The translations under genes were made by a program, and so were the position numbers. A DNA stretch of 64,000 bases from Pseudomonas sp. FEN (GTDB lineage: Bacteria > Pseudomonadota > Gammaproteobacteria > Pseudomonadales > Pseudomonadaceae). Below the pieces are notes generated by a model that was not told where the DNA came from, did no database searches, and saw only the letters and a list, made by a program, of their open reading frames with translations. Positions 28,278-37,540 of the stretch are shown piece after piece; positions within the stretch are counted from its first letter, which is position 1, and every line of letters begins with the position of its first letter. Where the stretch lies: contig NZ_CAJFDC010000001.1 in NCBI RefSeq assembly GCF_904067045.1, positions 620,001 through 684,000 of the forward strand. Direction: 5' to 3'.

Positions 28278-29102
28278 GTGAAGACTGACGCCTCTCAAAC
28301 AAGCATCGCGCCCCCCCAACAAGCGACCTGGCAACCCATTCGCCCTCTGGCGCGCGGAAATGCGGCCGATCAAATCCTCAATGAGTTGCGCGATCGCATC
28401 CTCAGCGGTGGCTTGCCTCGCGGCAGCAAACTGCCGACCGAGAAGCAGCTTGCCGAAGCCTATGGCGTCAGCGGCGCCACCGTCCGGGAAGCGATCCGCG
28501 GTCTGACCACCTCACGCTTGATCGAAGTACGCCACGGCAGCGGTGCCTATGTCACCGCTAACACCGATCAACTGATTGCCGTTTCCCTGCGCTCGATGAT
28601 TCAACTGGAGCAGATCGGCATCACCGAACTACTGGGCGTACTCGGTGCACTGAACGGCTACGCCGCGGAACTTGCGGCACTGAACGCCACCGGAGAAGAC
28701 CTGGATTACCTGGATCAAGTATTGGAACGGATCAATACGGGTTCCGATCCCCAAGCGATTTCCCAGGCACTGGCGGACTTTCTCAATCGGATCGCCACCG
28801 CATCCCAAAACACCTTGTTGGCGATCCTTTGCCGTTTCCTCGCCAACATCCATATCAGCCTGGCTCGCCAGTTCCTCGGCGACTCAATGAAGCAATGGCG
28901 CGTCACGGCCAAATCCCTCAATGAGTCGCGCCAATTGCTGGTGGAAAGGATCAAGGCCCGCGACCCCATCGGGGCCCGCCTCGCCGCCGAGGCTTATCAC
29001 CAACGGGCACAGAAAAAAATTGGTGCTCTGCCTAATGCGCAGAACGCAATGGTCTCGAGCGAACATCTGGCACGGCTGATGAGCGTTACTAGCGGGTTTT
29101 AG
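28278..29102 (+). CDS. GntR family regulator (FadR-like) of the catabolic cluster
   Basis: A 274-residue regulator. The winged helix-turn-helix is at about residues 30-100 (AADQILNELRDRILSGGLPR, KLPTEKQLAEAYGVSGATVRE, LIEVRHGSGAYV), followed by a helical ligand domain weakly matching FCD (LNRIATASQNTLLAILCRFL). It is divergent from the MFS/FadR pair and faces the decayed catabolic genes. Matching palindromes upstream of itself and of the gene at 29575 suggest autoregulation plus control of the outer-membrane protein. The ligand is unknown; an aromatic or aliphatic acid is a guess from context. Confidence 0.85.
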   Translation: MKTDASQTSIAPPQQATWQPIRPLARGNAADQILNELRDRILSGGLPRGSKLPTEKQLAEAYGVSGATVREAIRGLTTSRLIEVRHGSGAYVTANTDQLIAVSLRSMIQLEQIGITELLGVLGALNGYAAELAALNATGEDLDYLDQVLERINTGSDPQAISQALADFLNRIATASQNTLLAILCRFLANIHISLARQFLGDSMKQWRVTAKSLNESRQLLVERIKARDPIGARLAAEAYHQRAQKKIGALPNAQNAMVSSEHLARLMSVTSGF

Positions 29103-29115
29103 CCGGCATCAGCCA

Positions 29116-29300
29116 TCAGTCCCACCTCTTGATACCGACCTGGGCACAGGCCTCATGCAGATCGGGAGGTTCGCCACTGCCCCCCCGACAGCGCCAAGCA
29201 GATTGCCCTCCGCATCGCGGATCAGGACAACACCAGCCGCCGGGGCACGCAGAAAGGCCTGATAGAGCGCCGAGCACAACGCTGCATACCTGGAGCAATC
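29116..29300 (-). pseudogene. GlcG/HbpS-like gene fragment, frameshifted
   Basis: On the minus strand one frame reads ALYQAFLRAPAAG then VVLIRDAEGNLLGAVGG, like the C-terminal part of GlcG/HbpS (DUF336) proteins. The matching end DLHEACAQVGIKRW is in the next frame. The switch falls in a run of seven G (plus-strand C run at 29180-29186): eight would restore one frame. The N-terminal half of the roughly 140-residue family is missing. It lies in the 472-base gap 29103-29574; the rest of the gap (29301-29512) holds nothing recognisable. Confidence 0.5.
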
Positions 29301-29512
29301 GCTCCGACCTGCCGTGCCTAATGGTCGGCTGCCTGATGGATGCGACGCTCTAAGCCGTACTCCGCGCAAATCTCATCAGCTGATCCACTTGGCCAGATTC
29401 ACCGGCCAAGGATTCTGCGTGGGCGCTCGATGGCTTGGCGAGCGCAAAAAAATGCTCCGCCCATCCAGGGAGCCCTGTTCAAGGCCATTTAGGGCACTGT
29501 AATATTCAACAG

Positions 29513-29525
29513 GTCACTAGGTGAC
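29513..29525. promoter_or_regulatory. GntR operator candidate 2 (GTCACTAGGTGAC)
   Basis: GTCAC-TAG-GTGAC, a perfect palindrome 50 bases upstream of the outer-membrane protein gene. It matches operator 1 at 28251 in spacing and in nine of the ten arm bases. Confidence 0.55.
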
Positions 29526-29574
29526 AATGTGTTTAGATCTTCAGCACCCATAACAACAATAACGAGGAAGAATC

Positions 29575-30501
29575 GTGAAAAAATTCACAGACACCATGAC
29601 CTATGGCGCCGGGTTGGTTATGGCCTTCAGCAGCCTGTCCGCGAACGCTTTCGAGCCAGGATACCCGGGTTGGAACATACCTCCAGGCGTGCTGATCGGC
29701 GCCACGGCGGCAGCACCACCACCCGGTCTGTACAGTTTCAATCAGCTCTACTCCATCCAGGCCACGCTGACCGGACCGGGTGGACAAGCCAATACGAAAG
29801 TGCATCTGGCATCTGCGGCATTTGGCTTGACCTGGTCACCCGGCTGGGACGTGCTGGGTGGCAAATACACCACCACCATTGTTCAGCCGTTTACCGTGGC
29901 CAATGTCGGCGCTCCGTTTAACACCCATCGTTCTGGAATACACAACACCTACATCGCCCCCGGCGCCATCAGCTGGAACCTCGGAGCTGGCTGGTTTGCC
30001 AAAGCCGGATTGGGCATCGCTATTCCCGATGGAACGATTCAGGGCGAATCGGGCCTGGAAAACGTCGGTAATCCATGGTGGACATTCCACCCTGATCTTG
30101 TGGTGTCGTACCTCAAGGACGGCTGGAACCTTACCGCCAACCTGTCGGAAGAGTTCAATACGGAGAGTTACAAGACCGGCTACCGCACCGGGAACATCCT
30201 GCATCTGGACCTCACGACCACCAAAACCATCGGCAAGTGGACAATCGGACCGATCGCCACCTATGTTGGGCAAGTCACGGGAGACAGTTCCAGCCGTTTC
30301 TATAATAATCGGGTGATCACCGATCACTTCAACGTGATCTCAGTCGGGCCTTTGATAGGGTACAACTTCGGCCCTGCGACCTTGAACTTGTGGGGCACCA
30401 AGGATATCAACACCAACGCTTCCGGCGGTTTGAACCCGGATCGCGCAACGATTCCCAGAGGCTACAAGGTATATGCAAGCGTAAATTTTAAAGTGTTCTG
30501 A
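29575..30501 (+). CDS. Outer-membrane protein, Phenol_MetA_deg (SphA-like) family
   Basis: A 308-residue protein with a Sec signal peptide (MKKFTDTMTYGAGLVMAFSS, cleavage near SANA-FEPG). The remainder is a series of amphipathic strands ending in aromatic NFKVF, as expected of a beta-barrel inserted by BAM. It matches the MetA-pathway phenol-degradation-like group (PF13557), whose members sit in aromatic and other catabolic clusters and are thought to help substrates cross the outer membrane. The spacing between AGGAAG and the ATG is normal. It lies after the GntR gene and its candidate operator, with a terminator downstream. Confidence 0.83.
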   Translation: MKKFTDTMTYGAGLVMAFSSLSANAFEPGYPGWNIPPGVLIGATAAAPPPGLYSFNQLYSIQATLTGPGGQANTKVHLASAAFGLTWSPGWDVLGGKYTTTIVQPFTVANVGAPFNTHRSGIHNTYIAPGAISWNLGAGWFAKAGLGIAIPDGTIQGESGLENVGNPWWTFHPDLVVSYLKDGWNLTANLSEEFNTESYKTGYRTGNILHLDLTTTKTIGKWTIGPIATYVGQVTGDSSSRFYNNRVITDHFNVISVGPLIGYNFGPATLNLWGTKDINTNASGGLNPDRATIPRGYKVYASVNFKVF

Positions 30502-30517
30502 CGATTTAAACGCTGTG

Positions 30518-30549
30518 GGCCCACCTTCATTTTTGATCGTGGGCCTTTT
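30518..30549 (+). terminator. Terminator of the outer-membrane protein gene
   Basis: Stem GGCCCAC / GTGGGCC with a 14-base loop followed by TTTT, 17 bases after the stop codon. Confidence 0.75.
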
Positions 30550-30559
30550 GCGAAGTGAG

Positions 30560-30784
30560 ATGACATGTAAATCAATGAAGGACTGGATCTGGAATTCATC
30601 ATCGACACCAACAGAGTTATTGTCGCGAGGCTCATTACCGATGTCGGTCCTGGTGTTGCGCTGACCTGGGATCCCGCAGCCGAAATCGCGCGAAACGAGC
30701 ATGCCTCATTGTTGAGGCTGAAGCTGTTTGCGCTCGGCACTGGCACTGTGCTGTTGTGGATCACTTTGTTCTTGAGCGCTTTAC
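30560..30784 (+). pseudogene. Unrecognised coding remnant before the tetR gene
   Basis: A frame opened by a stop and lacking a suitable start reads like real protein (LEFIIDTNRVIVARLITDVG, ALTWDPAAEIARNEHASLL) followed by a hydrophobic helix (FALGTGTVLLWITLFLSALL). It then runs into the end of the convergent tetR gene. It is probably the 3' part of a decayed membrane-protein gene; no family was recognised. Confidence 0.3.
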
Positions 30785-31396
30785 TCAGCTACGCATATGG
30801 AAAAATTGTTTTAACACTCTCTCCACCCATTTTTGGTCAGGCTTTTCGCCCATCACAATCAGGCGAAAATAGAAAGAACCTACCAGCAACGCGAACATTA
30901 TCTCGCTATCAAAATCCTGGCCAAGCTCGCCGCGAGCTTTTGCACGCTCGAAGAGAGATAACATAAGTTTTGAGCGCTCTTTCCATAGAAAACCTTTATC
31001 CAGGGTGAGGTCGCCGAGCTGCTGCATTTCCAGTGTCGCGATAATAAATGTTGAACCCACAGGCGAGGCGATAAATTTGCAAGTTTGGTTGAGCACGTCC
31101 CGGAGATCCTTTTCCAGAGAACCGTAATCTTCAAACACCACATTTCCCTGAATGGTATTAAGCATGACATCTATTGCCAACTCAGCTCTGGTGGGCCAGC
31201 GCCGGTAGAGCGTCGAGCGATTGATACCGGTCTCCTTCGAAATAGCCTGGAAGGTGAGCCCCTGATACCCCTGCTCTACCAGTAATTTGACCGCAACCTG
31301 CTCTATCTGCGCGGTATTTCGCGCAGTGCGCCCTCCTGGACGAATTTGCTGCCGGGAGGCTTTGGTGTCGTCGGATGTCTGTGGTTTTGTCTTCAT
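30785..31396 (-). CDS. TetR/AcrR family regulator
   Basis: A 203-residue regulator. After a basic N-terminal tail it carries the TetR helix-turn-helix (QIEQVAVKLLVEQGYQGLTF, AISKETGINRSTLYRRWPTR) at about residues 30-76 and a helical ligand domain of the TetR_C type. Such proteins repress neighbouring transport or catabolic genes until a ligand binds. An inverted repeat 64 bases upstream is a plausible autoregulatory operator and could also control the divergent SMP-30-like gene. The ligand is unknown. Confidence 0.88.
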   Translation of the reverse strand: MKTKPQTSDDTKASRQQIRPGGRTARNTAQIEQVAVKLLVEQGYQGLTFQAISKETGINRSTLYRRWPTRAELAIDVMLNTIQGNVVFEDYGSLEKDLRDVLNQTCKFIASPVGSTFIIATLEMQQLGDLTLDKGFLWKERSKLMLSLFERAKARGELGQDFDSEIMFALLVGSFYFRLIVMGEKPDQKWVERVLKQFFHMRS

Positions 31397-31459
31397 GGGG
31401 GCGCAGTCTAATGGGTTGCTGACGGCTGATCAAAAAGGACTTGACGCTATTCGGGATTA

Positions 31460-31479
31460 AACGCAACATCTGATGCGTT
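31460..31479. promoter_or_regulatory. TetR operator candidate
   Basis: AACGCA-N8-TGCGTT, a perfect 6-bp inverted repeat in the gap between the tetR gene and the divergent SMP-30-like gene. Its size and position fit a TetR dimer site. The rest of the 266-base gap has no gene. Confidence 0.45.
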
Positions 31480-31662
31480 AGCGCCTTCCATAGAAATTTT
31501 TTTGGACCGCGCCGATCGGCCACCAATAGATCAGGTCATCAAGATGGCTCACGTAAACGCCGATGATCGTGCCTCCTCACCTATGGAGCACAAGCTTACC
31601 GTTGTTTCGGTTGATATCTTCCGGGCAGGGGAAATGCCTGCTCAGGCCGCAGGAGGCCCCCA

Positions 31663-32647
31663 ATGATTAGCCAACAGTTAAAGCAACCTACAATCTCCGA
31701 AATTGCATCCTTCGAGCCCGGTACTTTTCTGGAGAACATAGCTGTCCGCGCCGATGGATCAATGCTCGTGACGGTAGTGTTTCACCGGGATCTCTGGTGG
31801 GTTCCAGCGGTAGGATCCCGGCAAGCCACAGCTACTGCACAATTTCGATAGCCCGGCGATGGGTGTCGTGGAGATGGAACCTGACATCTTTTATGTGTGC
31901 TCCTCCGCTCCAGGCAAAGGGATGTTGTATCGAGTCGACCTTCGTGCCTGGTCCGCTGGCGAGACACTGCAACCTGAGCTCGTAGCAACATTTCCGACAC
32001 CGATCGGGATGTTGAATGGCAGCTGTCGGGTAGGTGAGGACGTGATATTAATCGCCGACAGCTTTGCCGGTCTGATCTGGCGGGTGGATGTTTACCTCGA
32101 TGGAAGAGTTTCAACTCCCACCGTCTGGCTGGCACACGAGAGCATGGAGCACCAGCCATCAGGAGCCTTTCCCCAACAACCAGGGGTGAACGGCGTGAAG
32201 TTTGCTGCAAGCACTGGCTGGCTGTACTACACGTCGACGGCACAAGGACTGTTTATGCGCGTGGCCGTCGATCCAGAAAGCGCCAGCGCCATCGGTACTC
32301 CCGAACGAGTTGCCAGCGGCATGATGGGCGACGATTTTTGCCTCGATGAAGAATCTGGGGTCGCCTACGTTACCACCCATCGAGAGAACACGATCGACTT
32401 GGTGTCACTGACGCCGAGCGAGAACAATGGCGAACGATATAGCGTCGTCGGGAACCCATACGACGAACGTATGACCGGCCCTTCGGCGATCGCATGGAGT
32501 CGAAGCTCTACGGAACAGGGCGTAGTCGCTTATGTCACGACTGATGGCGGTGTGATGTCATTGAAACCCGGTAACGTCCTGAAGCCAGCGAAAGTGCTGC
32601 GCATTGAGTTTTTTAATCAAGATCGGAACAGGACGGATCAATCCTGA
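31663..32647 (+). pseudogene. SMP-30/gluconolactonase-like gene, one-base frameshift
   Basis: Two frames give one protein of about 327 residues. The first 50 codons from ATG 31663 (good GGAGG site; EIASFEPGTFLENIAVRADG) are followed by a second frame from about 31814 (DPGKPQLLHNFDSPAMGVVE, then NGVKFAASTGWLYYTST). At GCGGTAGGATCCCGG (31807-31821), removal of one G at 31813/31814 restores V-D-P-G-K and joins the frames. The family are six-bladed beta-propeller lactonases or hydrolases acting on sugar acids or lactones; calcium-site residues look retained (NGVKF). Inactive unless the extra base is a sequencing error. Confidence 0.7.
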
Positions 32648-32810
32648 CTGGAGGCTAAGCAGCCAGCTTTGAGCGGACGGAGTAATCATCCAAACAAATC
32701 GCAACAGCGTTATATATAAGCGGCCACCCAAAGGTTTTTTTGGAACCAGTAACGATCGAACACAGAATTCGCAATTTTGACATCGTAAATATAATAAATA
32801 GGAGTTCCGC

Positions 32811-34007
32811 ATGTCATTCGATTCCGTTAATCAGCCAAGTAACGCCATACCTGACGCCAACGCCATGCTTAAAGACAAGGTGCAAAAGGCAAGCGTGGGA
32901 GTGTATCCATGGTTTGTTATTGCTGTTTTGATATTCGCCCTAACCTTGTCATTTATTGATCGTCAGATTCTCAGCTTGCTGGTCGGACCGATAAAGAGCG
33001 ATCTGCAGATTAACGACACTCAAATGAGCATGCTGCAAGGGTTGGCTTTTGCGCTATTTTACGTCTTGCTGGGGATTCCCATCGGGCGAGTGGCAGACCA
33101 CTACAATCGTAGAAATATCATTGCGATAGGCATTGGCATATGGAGCTTTTTTACTGCCTTGTGCGGTTTTGCCAAAAGCTTCGGGGTTATGTTCCTGGCT
33201 CGGGTCGGCGTGGGCGCGGGAGAGAGTTCCCTCATGCCTACCAGTTACTCTTTGATTGCTGACTACTTTCCTAAAGAGCGGATGTCTACCGCTATCAGCA
33301 TATTTCAAACCGGGGTATCACTTGGCGTGGGCATTGCCATGCTGTTTGGTGGGATGGTGGTTAACTTTACCGAAAGTTTTCAGGAGATCACCTTACCGCT
33401 AGTGGGTACAACCTCCTCATGGCGCTTGACCTTCGCCATTGTCTCCATACCCGGAATACTGGCAATCCTAGCCTTGATGTTTGTTAAGGAGCCGAGAAGA
33501 AAAAGCCTGGAGTCCCACCAGAAGAAACACTTCACAGTTACAGAGGTGTTCGCATTCATGTCCCAAAGAAAAAAATTGATTCTCTCCCATTTTTTGGGGT
33601 TTTCGTTATTGGCTACCGTCAGTTCCGGACTAATGGCCTGGAGCCCCAGTTATTTTGTCCGCAGCTTTGGATGGTCGTCCGGTGATGCCGGTATTTATCT
33701 GGGTATTGTGGCGCTTTTTATAGGGACCAGTGCGATCATTACCGGCGGAGCCTTAGTCGATAAACTGTTTAAAGCAAACTATCGGGACACTTGTCCAACT
33801 CTATTTGGATATCCGGCGCCAGTGTGCGCTGCGAGTAATTATGACGCTGCTCCAAGGCATAAATCAGGTACTCGGAATTCGCGCGGCTGCCAAAATCAGC
33901 TGCACTGGCGATCGGGCTCCACCCCATGGCATAGAGGTCAGAAACTTCGATTGAGTGCCCTTGTCCCCGTAGTTCTTCGACCGCCAGATCTTTCATGGCC
34001 GCATTGA
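32811..34007 (+). pseudogene. MFS transporter truncated after about eight helices
   Basis: The N-terminal 326 residues (to about 33790) match spinster/ACS-type MFS carriers: PWFVIAVLIFALTLSFIDRQ, the motif-A loop GRVADHYNRR, GAGESSLMPTSYSLIADYFP, and up to about eight helices ending ALVDKLFKANYRDT. After that the frame reads through the antisense of a quinone-reductase fragment to a stop at 34005-34007, giving about 70 junk residues. The last four helices are lost, so transport is unlikely. An AGGAG site precedes the ATG. Family members import organic acids, matching a catabolic context. Confidence 0.8.
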
Positions 34008-34050
34008 ACGATTGCGGCTCGTTGTGCGCATGGATAATGAGGATGTGCAT
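33790..34050 (-). pseudogene. NAD(P)H quinone-reductase (flavodoxin-fold) fragment
   Basis: From ATG 34048-34050 the frame gives MHILIIHAHNEPQSFNAAMK, the N-terminus of the NQO1/KefF-type flavodoxin-fold reductases, and continues to about IQIELDK, 87 residues of a usual 200-250. It then crosses into the antisense of the truncated MFS gene. It lies 37 bases downstream of the acyl-CoA dehydrogenase gene on the same strand and was its operon partner. Confidence 0.75.
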
Positions 34051-34087
34051 TGGACAGGTCTCCATTGAGCCTGGATTGGCGACCCAA

Positions 34088-35335
34088 TCAGCCTGTGATG
34101 TCTTTACCAAAGATTGCGCGTGCAATGACTAGCTTTTGAATCTCATTGGTACCTTCATAAATTTCGGCGATCTTGCAATCGCGATAGATCTCTTCGACAC
34201 GGTAGTGCGCACCATCAGCGGCGAGTTCGCGCATAAAGCCGTAGCCGCCAAAGATCTGTACAGCATCGCGGGCGAATTCACCGGCAAGGTTGGTACCGTA
34301 CCATTTCGCCATTGCAGCTTCGGGCTCCGGGAAAGCGAGTCCTTCGTCCATGCGTAAAGCCGCCTTGAGATACAAGTTGCGGGAATTCTCGATTTCAGTA
34401 GCCCGTTCGGCCATCTTGAATTGCCAGTGTTGGAATTGCGCAATGGCTTTGCCGAACGCCCGGCGGGTCTTGAGGCGCTCGACACTGTGATCAAACAGAG
34501 CCTGAGCCATTCCCGTTCCACTCGCAGCAATCCCGACTCGTCCGTAGGTCAGCGTTTGCAACGCGATCTTGAGACCTTGACCCGGCTGACCAACGACGTT
34601 CGCCATTGGCACCTTGACGTTATCGAAATAGATATCCGCCGTCAGTTGGCCGTGATTGCCCATTTTCTTGTCGGGTTCGCCAACTCGAACACCAGGCCAA
34701 TTCAATTCGACCACAAGCTCAGTCATGCGCTCTCCCTCGACACAGAGCAATACAACAAAGTCGGCGACGGGGGCGTTGCTGATGAAACGTTTATGGCCAT
34801 TGACAATGTAGCCACCCTCGACAGGCGTGGCGTATGTGCTCATGGCTTCGATGCTCAGGTCGGTACTGGCATCCGGCTCAGTAGTGGCAAAGCTCCCAAT
34901 CTTGTCGCCGTCGAGCAAGGGCCTGAGGTAGCGTTGCTTGATCGAGTCCGAACCGTGTTTCAACGCATTGCCCGCGAGAATGCAATGCACGTCAACGATG
35001 GCAGCCACTGAGTTCGAATGGTAGGCCAACTCTTCGATCATCACTGCGGTGGCTGTGGCGGGGTACTTGAGCCCGCGTCCGCCAACGTCAGCGGCAAAGG
35101 GGATGCCAAACAACCCGGCCTTGGCCATCTTGGCGAACAAGTCACGCGGGAAGGCGGCGACGGACTCCTCGGTATGGCCAATGGCATAAGCCACCGGTGC
35201 GACATGCTCATCAGCGAAGCGACGAACCTCCAGGCGAATAGCCAGGATTTCCTGCGGGATATTCAGGTCGTGGAACAAGCTGTCTTGGTAACGGGTGATC
35301 GTCGTATTGGCGCAAGCATCGGCAAAATAGGTCAT
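34088..35335 (-). CDS. Acyl-CoA dehydrogenase
   Basis: A 415-residue FAD-dependent acyl-CoA dehydrogenase. It shows the three-domain layout: N-terminal helical (EILAIRLEVRRFADEHVAP), middle beta domain (IGSFATTEPDASTDLS, family signature region), and C-terminal helical with AFGKAIAQFQHWQFKMAERA, QIFGGYGFMRE and the typical IAEIYEGTNEIQKLVIAR. The ATG at 35333-35335 is preferred; the frame is open 37 codons upstream into the regulatory region. The substrate may be a short or branched acyl-CoA or glutaryl-type; not determinable here. Divergent from a GlxA-type AraC gene which probably activates it. Confidence 0.9.
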   Translation of the reverse strand: MTYFADACANTTITRYQDSLFHDLNIPQEILAIRLEVRRFADEHVAPVAYAIGHTEESVAAFPRDLFAKMAKAGLFGIPFAADVGGRGLKYPATATAVMIEELAYHSNSVAAIVDVHCILAGNALKHGSDSIKQRYLRPLLDGDKIGSFATTEPDASTDLSIEAMSTYATPVEGGYIVNGHKRFISNAPVADFVVLLCVEGERMTELVVELNWPGVRVGEPDKKMGNHGQLTADIYFDNVKVPMANVVGQPGQGLKIALQTLTYGRVGIAASGTGMAQALFDHSVERLKTRRAFGKAIAQFQHWQFKMAERATEIENSRNLYLKAALRMDEGLAFPEPEAAMAKWYGTNLAGEFARDAVQIFGGYGFMRELAADGAHYRVEEIYRDCKIAEIYEGTNEIQKLVIARAIFGKDITG

Positions 35336-35465
35336 GAGATATCTCGTATGCAGCTTAGGAAGCAACGTGCAATAACTGTAGAGAGCCTCATTGGCTGTGA
35401 TAATAGGCAAAAACGACGGTGAATATGCGAATATCGCCATATCCACTTAAAATAAAGATGGCACT

Positions 35466-36458
35466 ATGCCCACCGTTGCAATTCTGGGATTTGACGATTC
35501 CTACGCCTCCGTTATTGGAGGCTTTGCTGACATGCTTCAGGTAGCCAATGCGCATATGTCCAGACAAGGAATGCCATTAGCCGGACTTTTTGAATGGCAT
35601 TTCATATCGCAGAACGGATTGCCCGTGCGGGCAAGCAATGGACTTGAACTGGCCATGCGGCCCTTGCCAAAAAACCACTACTACGATCTGGTTTTTATTC
35701 CCAGCCTGCATTACCGGGGCTGGCAGCCGTTCCAACGGTTCCTGGAGAGTCAGGCCGTTGTGCGCGACTGGCTGATCGGGCAATGGAGCCATGGTGCATG
35801 GCTCTGCGCAAATTGCACGGGCACTTTCCTGCTTGCCGATACAGGCTTGCTAGATAACAAGATGGCAACGACCACCTGGTGGCTGGAGGGGCATTTCCGC
35901 GAGCGATTCCCGCAGGTCAATCTGCAAATGCGTCCGTTGGTGACTGAGTCTGAGCGCCTGGTATGTGGCGGTGCACATGCCACATTTCTGTTGCAAGCCG
36001 TTCACGTGCTCAACAAATTTGCTGGAAAGGCTATAGCGATGCAGTGCGCTCGCAGCATGCTGATCGATCTGACCCAAACCACCCAGACGCCTTTGCAACC
36101 GCTGATCGCAGACAAGACGCACAACGACCCGTTGATTCAACGCGCGCAGAAGTGGCTTGAGGAACACTTGGCGGAACAGGTACGCATGACAGACCTCGCA
36201 CAGAAGCTGGCAGTCAGCGAGCGTACCTTGATACGTCGTTTCAACAAGGTGCTTGAGCAGTCACCGCTTACCTACTTGCAAAATTTGCGTATCGACACTG
36301 CGCGAGCATTACTGGAGGCCGGAGACCTGAGCACTGAGCGAATCGCTCAATATGTTGGTTATAACGACATCAGCTCGTTTTCACGCCTGTTTCGTGAGCG
36401 TGTTGGATTCACGCCAGGGACCTATCGAGCCAGGTTTCAGTTACCAAGAGCAGATTAA
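35466..36458 (+). CDS. GlxA-type AraC family regulator
   Basis: A 330-residue regulator with an N-terminal class-I glutamine-amidotransferase/DJ-1-like domain (AILGFDDSYASVIGGFADML, HGAWLCANCTGTFLLADTGL, with a nucleophile-elbow-like ANCTG) and a C-terminal AraC double helix-turn-helix (MTDLAQKLAVSERTLIRRFN, AQYVGYNDISSFSRLFRERV, then GFTPGTYRARF). GlxA-type proteins control uptake or catabolism of amines and amino-acid derivatives. Divergent from the acyl-CoA dehydrogenase across 130 bases, where its site should lie; none was recognised. Confidence 0.9.
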   Translation: MPTVAILGFDDSYASVIGGFADMLQVANAHMSRQGMPLAGLFEWHFISQNGLPVRASNGLELAMRPLPKNHYYDLVFIPSLHYRGWQPFQRFLESQAVVRDWLIGQWSHGAWLCANCTGTFLLADTGLLDNKMATTTWWLEGHFRERFPQVNLQMRPLVTESERLVCGGAHATFLLQAVHVLNKFAGKAIAMQCARSMLIDLTQTTQTPLQPLIADKTHNDPLIQRAQKWLEEHLAEQVRMTDLAQKLAVSERTLIRRFNKVLEQSPLTYLQNLRIDTARALLEAGDLSTERIAQYVGYNDISSFSRLFRERVGFTPGTYRARFQLPRAD

Positions 36459-36718
36459 CTGAATGCTTCTCGAAGGGTATGCCCATACCAAGCTTCACAC
36501 GAGCGACAGCAAAGGAACTTGGAGAGCGTGGTATCTCCCTTCAAGGCATTGAAAAAACCGGTCCCGGCGCTCCCGGGCTGGCAGTGCGAGACCGGCTCGG
36601 AGATCGTGCTTGATCCTGAAAGCGCCCAGCGCTATTCAGACGCCAGCGATAAGCTTGTTTATCCATCGAGGCGTCCTCTGGATCGACACCCGCTCACCTG
36701 ATCGATAAAACGCAGGCG
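36459..36718. other. Gap with a short unrecognised open frame
   Basis: A 45-codon frame from ATG 36479 (with TAKELGERGISLQGIEKTG) may be a remnant of a longer gene, but shows no recognisable family. Otherwise nothing is seen before the terminator of the aap operon. Confidence 0.3.
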
Positions 36719-36748
36719 AAAAAAAACCCGGACCAGGTCCGGGTTTTT
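36719..36748 (-). terminator. Terminator of the aap operon
   Basis: AACCCGGACC / GGTCCGGGTT inverted repeat with A/T-runs on both sides, 17 bases beyond the aapP stop codon on the minus strand. Confidence 0.88.
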
Positions 36749-36765
36749 CATTCAACGTGAGCCGA

Positions 36766-37530
36766 TCAATGCAGGATCTGACTCAGGAACAGCTTGGTCC
36801 GATCGTTCTGCGGGTTGTCGAAGAAGTCGTTCGGCGCCGCCTGTTCGACGATTTCGCCCTTGTCCATGAAGATCACGCGGTTGGCCACGGTACGGGCAAA
36901 GCCCATTTCGTGGGTCACGCAAAGCATGGTCATGCCGTCTTCGGCCAGGCCGATCATGGTGTCCAATACCTCTTTCACCATTTCCGGATCGAGCGCCGAG
37001 GTCGGCTCGTCGAACAGCATGATTTTCGGCTTCATGCACAAGGCACGGGCAATCGCCACACGCTGCTGCTGACCACCGGACAACTGGCCCGGGAACTTGT
37101 GGGCCTGCTCCGGGATACGCACGCGCTGCAGATAATGCATGGCGATTTCTTCCGCCTCGCGCTTGGGCATCTTGCGCACCCACATCGGCGCCAGGGTGCA
37201 GTTCTGCAGGATGGTCAGGTGCGGGAACAGGTTGAAGTGCTGGAACACCATGCCGACTTCACGGCGGATCGCTTCGATCTGCTTGAGGTCGTTGGTCAGT
37301 TCCACGCCATCAACCACGATACGACCCTGCTGGTGCTCTTCCAGACGGTTGAGGCAGCGGATGGTGGTGGACTTGCCCGAACCCGACGGACCGCAGAGGA
37401 CGATACGCTCGCCCTGCCGGACATTCAGGTTGATGTCTTTCAACACGTGGAACTGGCCGTACCACTTGTTCACGCCCTGCATCTGAATAATGCCTTCAGG
37501 ACCCACAGGCTGTTTGATCGCTTCACTCAT
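36766..37530 (-). CDS. aapP: L-amino acid ABC transporter ATPase AapP
   Basis: ATP-binding subunit of the general L-amino-acid importer, 254 residues. Walker [11 protein letters not shown]-loop [16 protein letters not shown], signature [15 protein letters not shown], Walker [13 protein letters not shown] and the switch His in [10 protein letters not shown] are all present. This is the polar amino-acid transport ATPase group. It is the last gene of aapJQMP; its start follows aapM by 10 bases. The ATG at 37528-37530 was chosen over an upstream frame extension because [15 protein letters not shown] is the family N-terminus. Confidence 0.95.
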   Translation of the reverse strand: MSEAIKQPVGPEGIIQMQGVNKWYGQFHVLKDINLNVRQGERIVLCGPSGSGKSTTIRCLNRLEEHQQGRIVVDGVELTNDLKQIEAIRREVGMVFQHFNLFPHLTILQNCTLAPMWVRKMPKREAEEIAMHYLQRVRIPEQAHKFPGQLSGGQQQRVAIARALCMKPKIMLFDEPTSALDPEMVKEVLDTMIGLAEDGMTMLCVTHEMGFARTVANRVIFMDKGEIVEQAAPNDFFDNPQNDRTKLFLSQILH

Positions 37531-37540
37531 GAAAAAACTC

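Noticed and set aside
33791..34007. The C-terminal 70 residues of the MFS frame as a new domain
   Set aside because: They are the antisense of the quinone-reductase fragment, so they are a read-through product of the deletion junction.
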